Assembly (NCBI RefSeq): GCF_003255815.1
Contig: NC_037689.1
Location: 26,151,154 to 26,215,153, forward strand
Reading direction: 5' to 3'
Length of the DNA: 64,000 nucleotides
Origin: Theropithecus gelada
Taxonomy: Eukaryota > Chordata > Mammalia > Primates > Cercopithecidae
Shown here: positions 33,143 through 46,013 of the stretch, in pieces
How the letters are laid out: every line of letters begins with the position of its first letter
How positions within the stretch are numbered: the first letter of the stretch is position 1
Notes under the pieces: model-generated
Seen by the model: only the letters and a program-made list of their open reading frames with translations
What the model was told of the DNA's origin: nothing
Database searches by the model: none
Position numbers and translations under genes: made by a program

Positions 33143-36100
33143 GCAAACTCAGCTCCCAAAGGGGTGGACACATAATTGATGGTTTTTACTACCATTTAGT
33201 AGAATTTATATGAAGATAATTAAACATGTAAATTGGAGAAATTAAAAATAAGGCTGATGGTATAAAGGACTAATTTGACAAATGAATTCTCGTGGTTGGG
33301 AAACCTCATTTTATTACCATTTGTCAGGGTTTTGGATCAATGTGGAAATTAGTGATTTTAATCACTTTTCAGATTTGGGTCTTGCCATAGAGGATTACAA
33401 CAGAATTGGCCAAGAATCATTCCCTTACTATGAATTAGTATCCTATTTATTTAATAATAGAAATAAAACAACAAGCAAAACAAAAATAGTGGCAATTGAC
33501 AATATACCAAGATTTTAAAGTCCATAAGTAATGTTCAATACTGCCCTGTTTTATACACTCACAAACATGCACCTCACAATGAGGGTTGAAGTCATAAAAT
33601 AACATAATAAATATAAATTTTATATTATTTCTACTATCCATGTTCACTATTTGGGGAGAAAACGACTTTACTGAAGTTAATATTTACTTAACTTTCCAAG
33701 TTCTTTTTTTAACATGTTTTCATACATAACACTCTAATTTGCTTTTTTCTGCCAAGAAGTTCAGATAAACTACAGGATTACAGCTACCATATTCTGTCTT
33801 GACACCAAGGAAATGTCAACAAACTATAATGGACATAATGAAGTGATTTGATAAAACATAGCATGATAGCTATGAGAGAATGTTTTCAAATTATTATTTT
33901 TAAAAATTATATTACATAATAAAAGGTATCAAAGACCACTGCTATATGCATATGTACTCGAAAACATTTCATTAATTTACTAATTACAGGTTACATTTTT
34001 CTCTTCTGTTATCTGAAAATATTTTATGTAAAATTTATTGAAAACAATCCAATGATTCCAACATTTAGCACAAAAATAAGGGAATTTTTAAAGTAATGCT
34101 TCCTTCATAGTAACTTACATTTGCCAGCCTTGAAAATACATCTGACATATCTAGAAGTTGTTTCTTGATGAAATCTGTGAATATGACACACATTCATACC
34201 TTTTATTTTATATCTCGTCAAAATTCAGTAGCATTCATCTGTCTCTTATCCTGCCATTTCTTTCTAGTATGACTTCAGTTTTGCTGGGAACTTTTACAAC
34301 AGGTAAGCAAGTGATAACATCTTCATTCACTTTTTAACATCAATTTCAACTAAGCCACTCAAATAAACAAAGGATTTTATTTGGAAGAATTGCTGTGGAA
34401 ACATTAAACAATAGTATCCTTCTACCATCTCTTAAAAATGATGAGGTTTTCAATATTAAATAAACTGTTTTAGATGTATTGTACCCATATGAACAAAATG
34501 GCCAATGGAGGTTTTTGTTTTGTTTTGTTTTGTTTTGGTTGGTTTTGGTAGAGAATTGAAATTGGTGGGTGGAATTGTTCAAAGACACAAAGTCAAAGTA
34601 AACTTGGCACAAGAGGCATTTAATAAAAGTGGTTGCATGATTTATTTTATCAAGTGCTTAGCTTATTATGAATATTATTCCAGGTATTGTTGGAAAAATG
34701 AAAAGGGAAAGACATAAGCTATTCCTTTCTCATAAATATTTGCTATATATTTAGGAATAAGTTAACAATTTTTTCTTTAAAGAGCCAGAGAGTAAATAGT
34801 TTAAAAATTTGAATAGATGCAATGCCCTCAACTTGGCAAGCTATTGTTCTCGCTGAAGGACTAGCTAGTAGTTTCGTTTGTTTTATTTGTTTGTTTTACA
34901 TTTTACATGTTAAAATGTCCAAACCACTCTTAGCTCACAGCCAAATTTGTCTCTCTGGCTGCTAACAACTGCTCTACAAAAAGGAAGAATGCATACACAC
35001 AAGAAAATTAGAATAAAGCTGAAAGTGCTTACCACAAATGGAAATCCTTCATCCACAGTTTGAGTTGGAATTATCTGTATTCCAATCCCACGACAGGGAA
35101 AGGAAAAACAAAGAAGAGGGCAGAAGAAGGGCTTCCTTTCTCTTTTAATTTATAGAAGGTTTCCTGCAAGCTCTTACATGGCATTTTTCCTTTCAGCCCT
35201 TTGCAACAACTTAGCTCCATGACCTCAGCTAGCAGCAACACAGACAGCCTGTCTCATTTTGAACTTCTGTGTTTGAACTGCCCAGCTAAGAAATCTGTTT
35301 TTGTTTATTTGTTTGTTTGTTTTAGTTTGCAGAATGAGCATCCGTGTGACACACAAAACCCTGACTCAGAAATCATGATTTGGATGTTTATACTTGATTC
35401 TCACATCCAAATTTCTATTTGTTTGCTATTAAGTTTCTTATAATGGAGTATCACATTTCTAGTAAGTTCTTGCCACTTTTTCGTTAGAGGGAGACTGTGT
35501 TCAGCAGGTGATATTTGATAGTGGACGCTCATTTGATACCCTTCTTTGGTTTGTAGGGTTTATTTTTTATTTTTTGGTCTTAGATTTCCTTTTTCTCTCA
35601 GCTGGACAGCATTTTCAAAGAGTCTTTTATTCCTATGACCACCTTTTCTTGGTGTTATCTCTTTCTGCTTCTTCACTGGCCTTATCTTTTCTTTGCAAAC
35701 TTGAACAAGCAAAATGCAATATATTTTTCCTTTCCAATCCTTGCATTCACTGCTATCTACCGTAAGCTATCATTTAAGCTATCTTTCTTTGAATGAGATT
35801 TGAGCTTTGGCAGGGATGCAGGGGAGAAAGCCTATCTTATTTATTTACTCTGATTTAATTGCAGCAAGTTGAGGTCTCTTAATTTTCATAACCTCTCAAA
35901 CCATCTTGTCTGCACTTATTTTACAATAAGCAATCTGTTCCAGATAGGAGCAAGATCCTAGAGGATCATTTTTTAATGAATGTTATGTATTCTATACTGC
36001 ACCCTTTAACCAAATTTCACATAATGACTGAGGTACATTCCATGAATTCAGTTAATGTTAATTTTATTTCTTTAAGTACGAAATGGATGAGGGAAGATAG

Positions 36101-36748
36101 ATGTTACATCTTATCTTTAATTCCAAAAAGGTTCTGAAACCAATTATTATACTTATTATTGACCAAATCTGGTGTCTGGACTTGTGTTGTTCAATAATAG
36201 CAATGAAAATGAAGGCTAGAATTGGAATATAGATGCGGAAAATTCCCTTCTGAATGTAACACCATGTTTCAATTACTAGATTTCTTTAACCCATTTATGT
36301 GTTTGCAAAGAATTGCAAAAATCATAACCACTTATAATTTTATGTTTCCATTTCTCATCTTGTTGATCAAATCCAGACTGAAACAATTTTTTGAAACTGC
36401 CAATCCTGTTGACATTTTGTTGGAATAGTTTCTAATTCCCTTTTTATGTCATTTGCCAATCAGGTTTAATTTCTAAAAGCCATTTAGTTCAACATAAAAA
36501 GAACTCTTTCATCTGAACGGCATGCCTATCTAACATTTTCTTCTCTCTCTTTTTTGTTTTGTTTCATCTAGAGTTTAAAGAGAAAAATTGAGCATGATTT
36601 GTTAATATGAAAAAAAAAAAAACACCCAACACACAGACATTGGCCATGGAGCTGAGGAAAAAAGAAGGAGATGAAAACTGTGGGATCAAAGACGTAATAA
36701 GACGGGAGATTTTTTTTTTTCCTCCTTTATAAAATGGGGTTTTAGCAA
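33143..36748. other. Longest unassigned stretch; no gene found
   Basis: About 3.6 kb without an Alu, L1 or LTR that I recognise, which stands out here. It holds a TTTTG pentanucleotide run at 34511-34545 and a TTTG run at 35308-35322. Frames at 33282-33518 and 35201-35443 have no recognisable domain or convincing splice context. Old decayed repeats or conserved noncoding sequence are both possible. Confidence 0.4.
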
Positions 36749-36850
36749 TGTTTATCTGTCTGATAGAGACCTGAATTTCTACCCAATTTTGTTCTTCATC
36801 CACTCAGATGAATTTATCCTTTATTCAGGTCTCTATCAGACAGATAAACA
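36749..36850. repeat. Perfect 28-bp inverted repeat, 46-nt loop
   Basis: The arm at 36749-36776 begins TGTTTATCTGTCTGATAGAG. The arm at 36823-36850 begins ATTCAGGTCTCTATCAGACA and is its exact reverse complement over all 28 bases. The loop is 36777-36822. The next base on each side does not pair. Confidence 0.99.
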
Positions 36851-37195
36851 GCCAGAATCCAGGCTCTCAGGGAAATTATGATATGTCTTCTCCCATTACA
36901 GAGGAAATAAGATTGACCTTCTACGCAGTTCATGAAACTGAGAATGTTCATAAAATCCCTTGGTTTCCAAGTCTGCATGGGTTTTCAGATAGCCACTGGA
37001 CTTTCTAAGACTCAGGAAACCTGGATGTCCCTCTGGGTTCAGTGTGGACCTGCTTGGAGAAGGTAGGTGAGTTGGTATCTCCAAGCATTCTGAGCAAGTT
37101 GACTTCTTCATCATCATCATCATCCTTGGGCATACATGAATTCTGAACTGTGGTCTTTAAGAATTAATAATAGTTATTTTCATTTATGAGTAATT
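36851..37195. other. Unassigned; small CATCAT run
   Basis: Nothing recognised apart from a TCATCATCATCATCA run near 37109. Confidence 0.4.
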
Positions 37196-37199
37196 CATA

Positions 37200-39545
37200 T
37201 ATAGTAATATCCATGTTTAAAATTCACATTAAGAAATGTAGAATTTGATAGATTCTGATAAATATATGTATACATGTAAAAATCATCACAGCCAAGGTAT
37301 AGGCCATTTCCATCACTCAAAAATATGGTATAGGCCCAATGCAGTGGCTCACACCTGTAATCCCAGCACCTTGGGAGGCTGAGGCAGGAGGATCACTTGA
37401 GCCCACAAGGTTAACACTAGCCTGGACAACAAATTGAGACTCCAACTCTACAAAAAATAAAAAAATTAGCCATGCATGGTGTCACACACTTATAGTCCCA
37501 GCTATTTGGGAGGCTGAAGTGGGAGAATTGTTTGAGCCCAGGAGATCAAACCGGGAGTGAGCCATGATCACACCACTGCACTATAGCCTGGGTGACAGAG
37601 AAAGACCCTATCTCAAAAACAAATGAATAAATAAATCTATTGTATATGTCCCATGGCTGTCGATTACCACAACTCCCTCCTAGTCTGCAACAATTCCTGA
37701 GTCCCAAGTCACTAGTTTCTGTTTGTCAAGGATCTCATATTAATGAAATGAATCATTCTGTTCTGCCTGCCTGGTATCTTTCACTTAGCATAATGTTTTT
37801 GGGTGTGATTCATGTTGATGTGGATCTGAGTAGCTCGTCCTTTTTATCATTGAAGAGGATTTCGTCTTATGGATGTAGTCACCAGTTGATGGACATTTGG
37901 ATTTTTTTCCAATTTCTGCTTAATATGGCTTCAACTGACCTGAACATTGACGTGCTGGCATTTGAGTAGAAGTATCTTTTTATTTTTCATGGATAAATAA
38001 ATAGAAGAGGCACTGTGGTGTGATATGTCAAGTGTATATTGAACTTTACTGAAAAATGTCAAATATTTTTCCCAAAGTGGCTTGCTAATATTACATTTAC
38101 AAATTGCATGTGTGCATTCTAATTGTTCCACACTATCACCAACACTTAATATGGTCAGTCTTTCTAATTTTAGCCACTCCAATATGTGTGTAGTGGTCAC
38201 TCATTGTTTTAATTTGCTCTTCTTAATAACTAATGATATTGAATACACATCATGTGTGTATTGGTCATCTGAATATTTTCTTAATGTCTGGTTATATCAT
38301 TTAGCCATTTCATGTATTTTAATTGTTTTGCTTTTCTTCTTATTGTTTATTTGTAAGAGTTTTTTTTTTTTTAACATATATATTCTGGTTAAAAAAACAA
38401 AAACAAAAACAGAAGTCTTTGTCACTTTATCTGTTAGTTGTATTGTAAGCTTTTTCCTCCAATTTGTGGGTTAACTTACCATATCCTTAACAGTACCTTT
38501 TAAAAAAATGTTTTCTAAATCTTAATGAAATACAACCTATTATTATTTTCCTTTATGGTCCATCTTTTTGTGTCCCACTTAAGAGATATTTTCCTAACCA
38601 AAGGTCACAAATAATTTTTCTTACAAGAAATGATAATTTCCTATAGAAGAGTTGTAGTTTTGGCTCTTATATTGAAATGTTGGCATGTGTCTTTTCTGCC
38701 TCAATTATCTTTAGCCAGTGATTCTTCCTATTATCATGTAAATATTTCCTCTTATTCTGTTCATATGTGGACTTACAATGGTGGATTACTGAGTGCAACC
38801 TTATATTTCAACAATAAAGCCCACTTAACCAAAATAGATGGTCATTATTAAACATTGCTGAATTCTAGTTACTAATATTTTGTTAAGGATTTTTGCACCT
38901 ATATTCACTAGGGATAAGAAGTTATAGTCTACTCTTATTATAATATTTATTATTATTATACTAGCCTCTTAAAATGAGTTGGAAACCCTTTTTTTAATCT
39001 TTTCTTTCCAGATGATTTTGCATGTACTCAGTATTACTTTCTCCATTTTTTTTAAAGTTCCACCCAATAAGCCATTTCTTACTAAAAATTTCTTTGGGGT
39101 ACGACTTTTACTGCAAATTCCATTTGCTGAGTATACATAAGCTATCTTTTTTTCTTCCTGTGTGAGTTTTGTCAACGTTCTCTATTTTTTCATGTCTTTT
39201 TTCCTTAAATAGAGTAGTTAGAAATTTATCCATTTTATTGAACTTTCAAAAAACCAGCTTTTGGTTTAACTGATTTTCTCTATTGTTTAATTGCTTTTTC
39301 TCTCATTGATTTCTGTTCTTACCTTTATTATTTCTTTCCTTCCCTTTATTTTGGATTTAACTTGCTCTCATTTCACTGACTTTTGAAGTAGAAGCTCAGA
39401 TCCTTTATTTGAGACCTTCTTTCTTTTTTAATATAGTATTTGGTGATGTATTTTTTTCTTTCTATTTCTGCACACCACAAATTGTAATGTTGTGTATGTG
39501 CTCATTTTCATTTAATTCAAAATAGATCTTAAACTACAAATCCCA
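37200..39545 (-). mobile_element. Ancient L1M, 3' UTR and ORF2, minus strand, split by an Alu
   Basis: Plus-strand order is 3' end first (ATCATCACAGCCAAGGTATA), then AGTTGATGGACATTTGGATT, AAAGGTCACAAATAATTTTT, and ORF2 phrases such as AAAAAACCAGCTTTTGGTTT near 39250. This is a long minus-strand L1M with many gaps. Confidence 0.8.
37333..37636 (+). mobile_element. Alu SINE (J-like), plus strand
   Basis: Dimer starting GGCCCAATGCAGTGGCTCAC, ending in a CAAATGAATAAATAAAT tail. Inserted in the L1M 3' end. Confidence 0.94.
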
Positions 39546-39689
39546 TCCAAGTGCAATAATCTTTATGAGAACAATGAATAGAAAAAGAAAAACCCAAATA
39601 AAATAACTAAAGAATAAAATCTTAAAAGGAAAATGTTAAAACTTTGGTTATTTTCTGCAAACCATTAGTTCCAATTTTTTTTTATTTTT

Positions 39690-40205
39690 TATTTTTATGG
39701 CTACATATGACCCAGGAATCCCACTGATCGATATACCCCCAAAACAAGCAAATCAGTTAATGAAGAGATAGCTGCACTCCCATGTTTGCTGCAGCACTGT
39801 TCACAATAGCCAAGATTTGGAAGCAACCTCAGTGTCCATCAACAGATGAATGAATAAAGAAAATGTGCTACATATACACAATGGAGTACTATTCTGACAT
39901 AAAAGAGAATGAAATCCTGTCATTTGCAACAACATGGATGAAACTGGAGGTGATTATGTTAAGTGAAATAAGCCAGGCACAGAAAGACAAACTTCACATA
40001 TTTTGCTTATTTGTGAAAGCTAAAATTAAAACAATTGAAGTCATGGACACAGAGAGGAGAAGGATGGTTAGTAGAGGCTGGGAAGGGTAATGAGGCAGTG
40101 GGGAAGTGGGGATGGTGAATAAATACAAAAATAGAATTAGAAAGAATGAATAAGATCTACTATTTGATAGCACAGCAGGGTGACTACAGGAGCTCCAATT
40201 CTTGT
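39690..40205 (+). mobile_element. L1 3' end (L1MA/L1PB-like), plus strand
   Basis: ORF2 C-terminal phrases (GCAGCACTGTTCACAATAGC, CATGGATGAAACTGGAGGTG) are followed by a 3' UTR with AGAATGAATAAGATCTACTA and GCACAGCAGGGTGACTACAG. It stops before the normal 3' end. A frame at 39863-40090 is an ORF2 tail remnant. Confidence 0.9.
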
Positions 40206-41370
40206 GTAAGAAAATGGCAACTAATTAGGACTCTGCAGTCATTAGAGGTAGCAGACCCGGATCAGATCGATGTCACATTTCCACCGACTGTTCACTAACC
40301 AACTTCCACCAAGTGTCTGGAAATGCCTGCTGATCCCAGATTTTCACCTAGTATTTTTGTTGATCGTCGAGGAAAGGTAAAATAAATTATAAATTGGAGT
40401 TTCAAGATAAAAACTCGATTTGAGGTTTGACACAAACAAAAGAAAGATTTCTCCACTGGGTTTCTTTCTGTTTCATTTACTCCCTACAGTTCAGTACAGA
40501 TTAATGGGCTCAGAGACGGATTGCAGTAATTATTCTACTCTGTCACTCCAGTCTGTTATGCAAACAAATGTGTTGGCTGGAACAACAGAGACCTCGGACC
40601 AGTTTGACACTACTTACATATTGCCTTGTTTCCTAATGTATATTGTCCTGTGTGCAAGACCCATCTCTAAGGCTGACAACGAAGTGCTTTCTGCAGGTGT
40701 TTTTAGGCTATGTTCTTTATCTTCATTTATTCCTAAGGGTTTTTTTTTTTAACTTGAACTTGAGATTTTCATTGAAAGGCATAACTTGATTGTTAACTTT
40801 AGTTCAGTGAACACTTTTCCTAAGCATTTACACTAAGTCAGTACCCTTTTATGGGAGGGGGAAGGTGTCCTAAGTTAGAATTGTAGACATTTTAATGAAT
40901 TTATCAATTACACACAATTTCTGCAATCTAGCAATACTCTCAGTGTGGCAGTAATTATATTTCAGATACAGATTTCTGAAGACATGTACATCATACTTGC
41001 TACAGAGATAAGAAAGTGGTCATTGTCATTAATACCATGTTTGCCATGGAATTCACTTTCAAATTGTTTTAAAGTGCCTGTGAATTCTTGGATCATTTCT
41101 AATGGACTCTCCTTCATATATTTAAGGAAACTTTAACTTGACTTGGCTCCAACAGCAATATATAATTGGAAGAAATTGATTATATCAGATACATCAAACT
41201 ATCACTCACATTTTCAAACTTCCTTCTTCTCTATAGAGGGTGTGATATAAAATATTTATTTTAAGGGATACCAGTCATTTGATAGCTAGAAAGAATGTTA
41301 CTAAAATTGTGTGGTTATATGTCTTTGTTAAAATCATATTTATGTGTGTTGAAATCCTATTATGCATACT
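40206..41370. other. Unassigned sequence
   Basis: A 110-codon frame at 40420-40752 has no known domain and no composition change; it is not called as a gene. Nothing else recognised. Confidence 0.4.
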
Positions 41371-41377
41371 GAAATAT

Positions 41378-42060
41378 TTTTCCCATAAGTTTTGGGGGAC
41401 AGGTGGTATTTGGTTACACGAGTAAGTTCTTCACTGGTGATTTGTGAGATTTTGGTGCACCCATCACTGAAGCAGTATACAATGAAACCAATTTGTAGCC
41501 TTTCATTCCTCACCCCTTTCCCATCCTTTCCCTCCACATCCCCAAAGTCCATTGTATCTCTCTTATGCCTTTACATGCTCATAGCTTAGCACCCACTTAT
41601 GAGTGAGAACATACAATGTTTGGTTTTCCATTCTTGAGTTACTTCACTTAGAGTAATAGTCTCTAATCCCAACCAGGTTGCTGTGAATGCCATTAATTTA
41701 TTCTTTTTATGGCTTAGTAGCATTCTACTGTGTATGTACACCACAGTTTCTTTATCCACTCATCGACTGATGGACATTTGGGCTGGTTCCACATTTTTGC
41801 AATTGCAAATTGTGCTGCTGTAAACATGCATGTGCAAGTATCTTTTTCTTTTCCTCTGGGTGGATACCCAGCAGTGGGATTGGAAGGTCAAACAGTAGTT
41901 CTACTTTTAGTTCTTTAAGGAATCTCCACGCTGTTTTCCATAGTGGTTATACTAGTTTACATTCCCACCAGCAGTGTAGAAGTGTTCCCTTTTCACAGTA
42001 TCAACACCAACATCATATTTTTTGATTTTTTGATTATGGCCATTCTTGCAGGGCATGTTG
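41378..42060 (-). mobile_element. Primate L1 3' end, minus strand
   Basis: Reverse order of L1P 3' UTR (TTTTGGGGGACAGGTGGTAT) and ORF2 C-terminus (CACCACAGTTTCTTTATCCA, CCAGCAGTGTAGAAGTGTTC). Ends inside ORF2. Confidence 0.92.
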
Positions 42061-42520
42061 AAATTTTAAAATGTAATATCTGAAAATTTTGTAGAGAAAA
42101 GATCCAGTAATTTCTATCATAAGTGTATACCCACAGGAAGTACAAACACATTTTTAAACCAAAGCATATACATGATTTTTATAGAATTACTATTCACCAT
42201 AGTGAAAAGGAGGAACAACCCAAATGCTTATCAACTGATGAATCAATAAACAAAATGTGATCTATCCATATAATGGGATTTTGTTCAACCATGAAAAAGA
42301 ATGAAGCTCTGACACAGGCTACTGCATGGATAAACCTTAAGCATATCACGCTCTGTGGAAAAAGGCAGACACGTAATGCTACGTATTATAGGATTCCATT
42401 TATATGAGGTGTCCAGAGTAAGAAAATCTTTAGAAATCAAAAACAGATTAGTGGTTGCCAGTATTTTAGGCAATAGGAGAATGGGGAGTCACTGCTTCAT
42501 AGGTATAAGATTTCCATTTA

Positions 42521-42836
42521 GGCTGGGAGTGGTGACTCACACCTGTAATCCCAGCACTTTGGGAGGTTGAGGTGAGAGGATCACTTGAGCCCAGGAGGTC
42601 AAGACCAGCCTGGGCAACATGGTAAAATCCCATTTCCACAAAAAAATGTAGAAATTAGCCAGGGGTGATGGCTCATTCCTGTAGCCCCAGACACTTGGGA
42701 GGCCAAGGTGGGAGAATCGCTTGAGCCCAGGAGGTCGAGGCTGCAGTGAGTCGTGATCATGCCACCGCATTCCAGCCTGGGTGACAGAGTGAGACCCTTC
42801 CTCCAAAACAAAACAAAACCGAAAAAAAAAAAAACC
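42521..42836 (+). mobile_element. Alu SINE, plus strand
   Basis: Dimer from GGCTGGGAGTGGTGACTCAC with a CAAAA then A tail. Older J/S-type body. Confidence 0.95.
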
Positions 42837-42948
42837 AGGAGAGGATGCTTACACATTATGATGAGTGTACTAAATGTCACTAAAATACATACTTTAAAAT
42901 GGTTAAAACTCTAAATTATATATGTTTTGTTAAATGCTATATGTTTGG

Positions 42949-43234
42949 GGCCAGGCGCAGTGGCTCACGCCTGTAATCCCAGCACTTTGGCAGGCTGAGA
43001 CGGGAGGATCAGATCAAGACCATGTTGGCTAACGTGGTGAAACCCCGTCTCTACTAAAAAAACACAAAAAAATTACCCCGGCATGGTGGCGGGCACCTGT
43101 AGTCCCAGCTACTCGGGAGGCTGAGGCAGGAGAATGGCGTGAACCCGGGAGGCGGAGCTTGCAGTGAACCGAGATCACGCCACTGTACTCCAGCCTGGGT
43201 GACGGAGTGAGACTCCATCTCAAAAAAATAAAAA
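42949..43234 (+). mobile_element. AluY-type SINE, plus strand, short left-arm deletion
   Basis: The right arm has AATGGCGTGAACCCGGGAGG then CGGAGCTTGCAGTGAACCGA, which are AluY-type diagnostic stretches, and divergence is low. The left arm lacks about a dozen bases in GGAGGATCAGATCAAGACC. It is the youngest-looking Alu here. Confidence 0.88.
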
Positions 43235-43270
43235 CTCTATGTTTTACTAATTGCGTACCACAGTTTTAAA

Positions 43271-43845
43271 GCTGGACAGTTAAAAAAAAAAAGGTAGAAA
43301 GCAGGCTTTTTAGGTACAGACAAATTTATGTATTAATAATCTTTGTTCCCACAGTGGAGCAGCAGTTCAGTTGAACTTAAAAATGTCAGGTATATTTTGT
43401 TCTGATTATACTTAATAATGCAGGCGGGCAACTAATAACAACAAACGTGTGTTTCTTAAAGTGGTAATAAATATCTCTATGAGAAAAACAATACTCGGGG
43501 GAAAAAATTGGAGGGGTGGGAGAAAAACATCCCTGCCAATTTGGGAGCCAAAAATTAGTATAATGGATTCCAAGGTTATAGAATTTTAAAGCAGGAAATG
43601 TGAGCTCTTACGACTCCTCTGGTAATTCCTTTAACCCTCTTGATTCCTAGCATCTTTCTTTACCAAATATGGATTATTTCATGCCTGGTAGCAAAAGTTC
43701 AACATATTGTCATCTACTTAGCGTCAGATATTTTCATAGTAATATATCAGTTAAATTTCACACACACACACAAAGCTGTTGGAGCCTGTGTTTACTTTGT
43801 AACCATAAATTGGTAACTAATAAATATATATGAAAACTGCAAAAT
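43271..43845. other. Unassigned sequence
   Basis: Nothing recognised except a short CA run near 43759-43772. Confidence 0.4.
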
Positions 43846-43849
43846 ATAT

Positions 43850-44430
43850 TTTTTATTATTTCAATAGTTTTTGGGGGTACAGGTGGTTTTTAGTTACATA
43901 GATAAATTCTTTAGTGGTGATTTCTGAGATTTTGGTGTTCCCCTCAGCCAAGCAGTGTACACTGTACCCAAGGAGTTGTCTTTTATCTCTCACTTCTTAC
44001 CTCCCTTCCCCCCGAGCTCCTAAAGTCCATTGTATCATTCTTATGCATTTGTGTCCTCATAGCTTAGCTCCCACTTACAAGTGAGAACATATGATATTTG
44101 GTTTTTCATTCCTGAGTTACTTCATTTAGAACAACGGCCTCCAGCTCCAACCAAGTTGCTGGAAAGGCCATTATTTCGTACCTTTTTGTGGTTGAGTAGT
44201 ATTCCATGGTGTATATATGCCACATTTTCTTTATCCACTCCTTGATTGATGGGCATTTAGGTTGGTTCCACATTTTTGGAATTGTGAACTGTGCTGCTAT
44301 AAACATGCATGTGGGTGTGTCTTTTTGACATAATGACTTTTTTCCTTTGGGTAGTTACCCAGGAGTGGGATTGTAGGATTGATTGGTAGGTCTACTTTTA
44401 GTTCTTTAAGGAATCTCTTTACTAAAAACT
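43850..44430 (-). mobile_element. Primate L1 3' end, minus strand
   Basis: Reverse of the L1P 3' UTR (TTTTTGGGGGTACAGGTGGT) and ORF2 C-terminus (ATTCCATGGTGTATATATGC, TGTGCTGCTATAAACATGCA). A 66-codon minus-strand frame at 44106-44306 is the ORF2 tail with the NQPKCPS and YTMEYYS segments. Confidence 0.93.
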
Positions 44431-45792
44431 GTAAAATGATTTAAAATGGCAATAGAATATGACTTCTATCATTTAAGTCAGGCTAAGATAAGCTATGATG
44501 GGTTTTTCTTCATCTTGAATGAATGTGGATATACTTTTTCTAATAGTTTGACATTTTTAGTCATGTTTCAGTAAAAGCTTATGAATCCTAGTTTGTTTTC
44601 ATCAAGGCATTAAATTCCCTGTCTTTGCAGCTGTGAAGATAAAGGCTAGAGGATAATTCAGTAGAATGTTGGACAAGTGGTTGAACTAGGGGACAGAAAC
44701 ATAGATGAAATGATCATTAACCTTCCAATGCCAGAAAGAATCTGTTTTTCTAAGTATTATATCTATATTTTTATTAAAACAGATTACAAATATGGTTCAA
44801 CAGTTCAAGGACATGATTTTTCCAAACTAGATCCATACATTTTTTGAAAATCTAGAATAAAAAATGATATGGATAAAGTTGAGGAAAGGATTTGGAGGTT
44901 TATAAATGGCTGGATATTAATCTTTCAGTTAAAATATCCAAATCTGGAGAACATTCCTTGTGGTTATGATTAGTAGAGTCAAATTTTTCTTTTAAAAAGT
45001 AGAAGAGGCTTGATTTTCTCAACTTTTTTTTTTTTTTTAATTGGCATTTTATGCAATGAGCTACTTTCCACACCAGATGTTTTCCTGGCTCTGTTTTTAT
45101 TTGATTTCCATCACCTATGCTTCCTTGAAAGCACCACAGGCTCACAAGCTGGCAATACTCCATCATGAACTAAAATTTGGTCTTGTGCCCGTGCTACCTC
45201 AATCCTGACGTCTCACTCAAAGGACAGTGCCTAGTCCAAGGTTTCTGAACTCAGCCAAAATACGTACTTATAAAGAATTGAAAATGTTCCAGCAACTCAG
45301 CTCAGAACAGTTGATGTGGAAAATATATTTATGGAGGAAAACTACAAAAAGCTCCCAGAAATGGTATTGGTCTTACTAGACTAAATTCTAATACAGCCAG
45401 TCTTTCACATCATTTGGGGCAGGGGAGGTCAATGGTGCATAAAAATATTGTCACTCTAGTCCATTAAAATAGTTCCATAAAGATACTCTAATAAGTTTTA
45501 AAACTGTACATTTCATGACCTCTACTAAGGTCATGCAAACTTTGAACTGTATAGTAGGTGTAAATTTTGCCCTTCAATGTCAGGCATAAGCAATGAAGCA
45601 TTGTTTTAATGTTCTTGGGCATACTTTGCTATGAATTTAAAGAAATTCGCCTAAAAGGGGGAACGTCTACATTCAGCCACAGATGTTGACAAAGTGAGCC
45701 TGAGAAGGAGAAGATTTCAACAGCTTTGTCCCCATTCCTGCAAAATGAAGAAGAGAGAGGATGTATGTTAAATGTAATGGGATGGTCTAAAT
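44431..45792. other. Unassigned sequence
   Basis: No gene or named repeat recognised. A T14-type run lies near 45027. It ends in GTCTAAAT (45785-45792), the first copy of the next element's duplication. Confidence 0.4.
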
Positions 45793-46013
45793 CAAGCTTG
45801 TTCAACCCGCAGCCCACGGGCTGCATGTGGCCAGGATAGCTTTGAATGCGGCCCAACAGAAATTCATAAACTTTCTTAAAACATTATGAGATTTTTTTTG
45901 TATTTGTTTTTAGATCATCAGCCATCTTTAGTGTTAGTGTATTTTATGTGTGGCCCAAGACAATGCTGCTTCTCCCGGTGTTGCTCAGGAAGCCAAAAGA
46001 TTGGGCACCCTGG
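45793..46013. mobile_element. MER1-like hAT-Charlie MITE with 8-bp duplication
   Basis: CAAGCTTGTTCAACCCGCAG, TTTCTTAAAACATTATGAGA and AAGCCAAAAGATTGGGCACC are in MER1 order. GTCTAAAT at 45785-45792 and 46014-46021 is a perfect 8-bp duplication, the length typical of hAT transposons. Confidence 0.88.

Larger units (their letters stand above)
42095..43270 (+). mobile_element. Ancient L1M 3' end, plus strand, split by two Alus
   Basis: Decayed ORF2 end (GAACAACCCAAATGCTTATC, TGCATGGATAAACCTTAAGC) and 3' UTR pieces (GATGAGTGTACTAAATGTCA, then TTTACTAATTGCGTACCACA) surround the Alus at 42521 and 42949. Confidence 0.8.

Noticed and set aside
35201..35443. Possible exon after a TTTTCCTTTCAG acceptor-like site
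   Set aside because: Pyrimidine tract plus AG is common; there is no matching donor with an open frame of recognisable protein, and the frame begins with a non-ATG codon.
39863..40090. 75-codon frame
   Set aside because: ORF2 tail remnant of the L1 at 39690 (YTMEYYSD segment), not an independent gene.
40420..40752. 110-codon plus-strand frame
   Set aside because: No recognised domain, no compositional or context support; expected by chance among the many frames in 64 kb.
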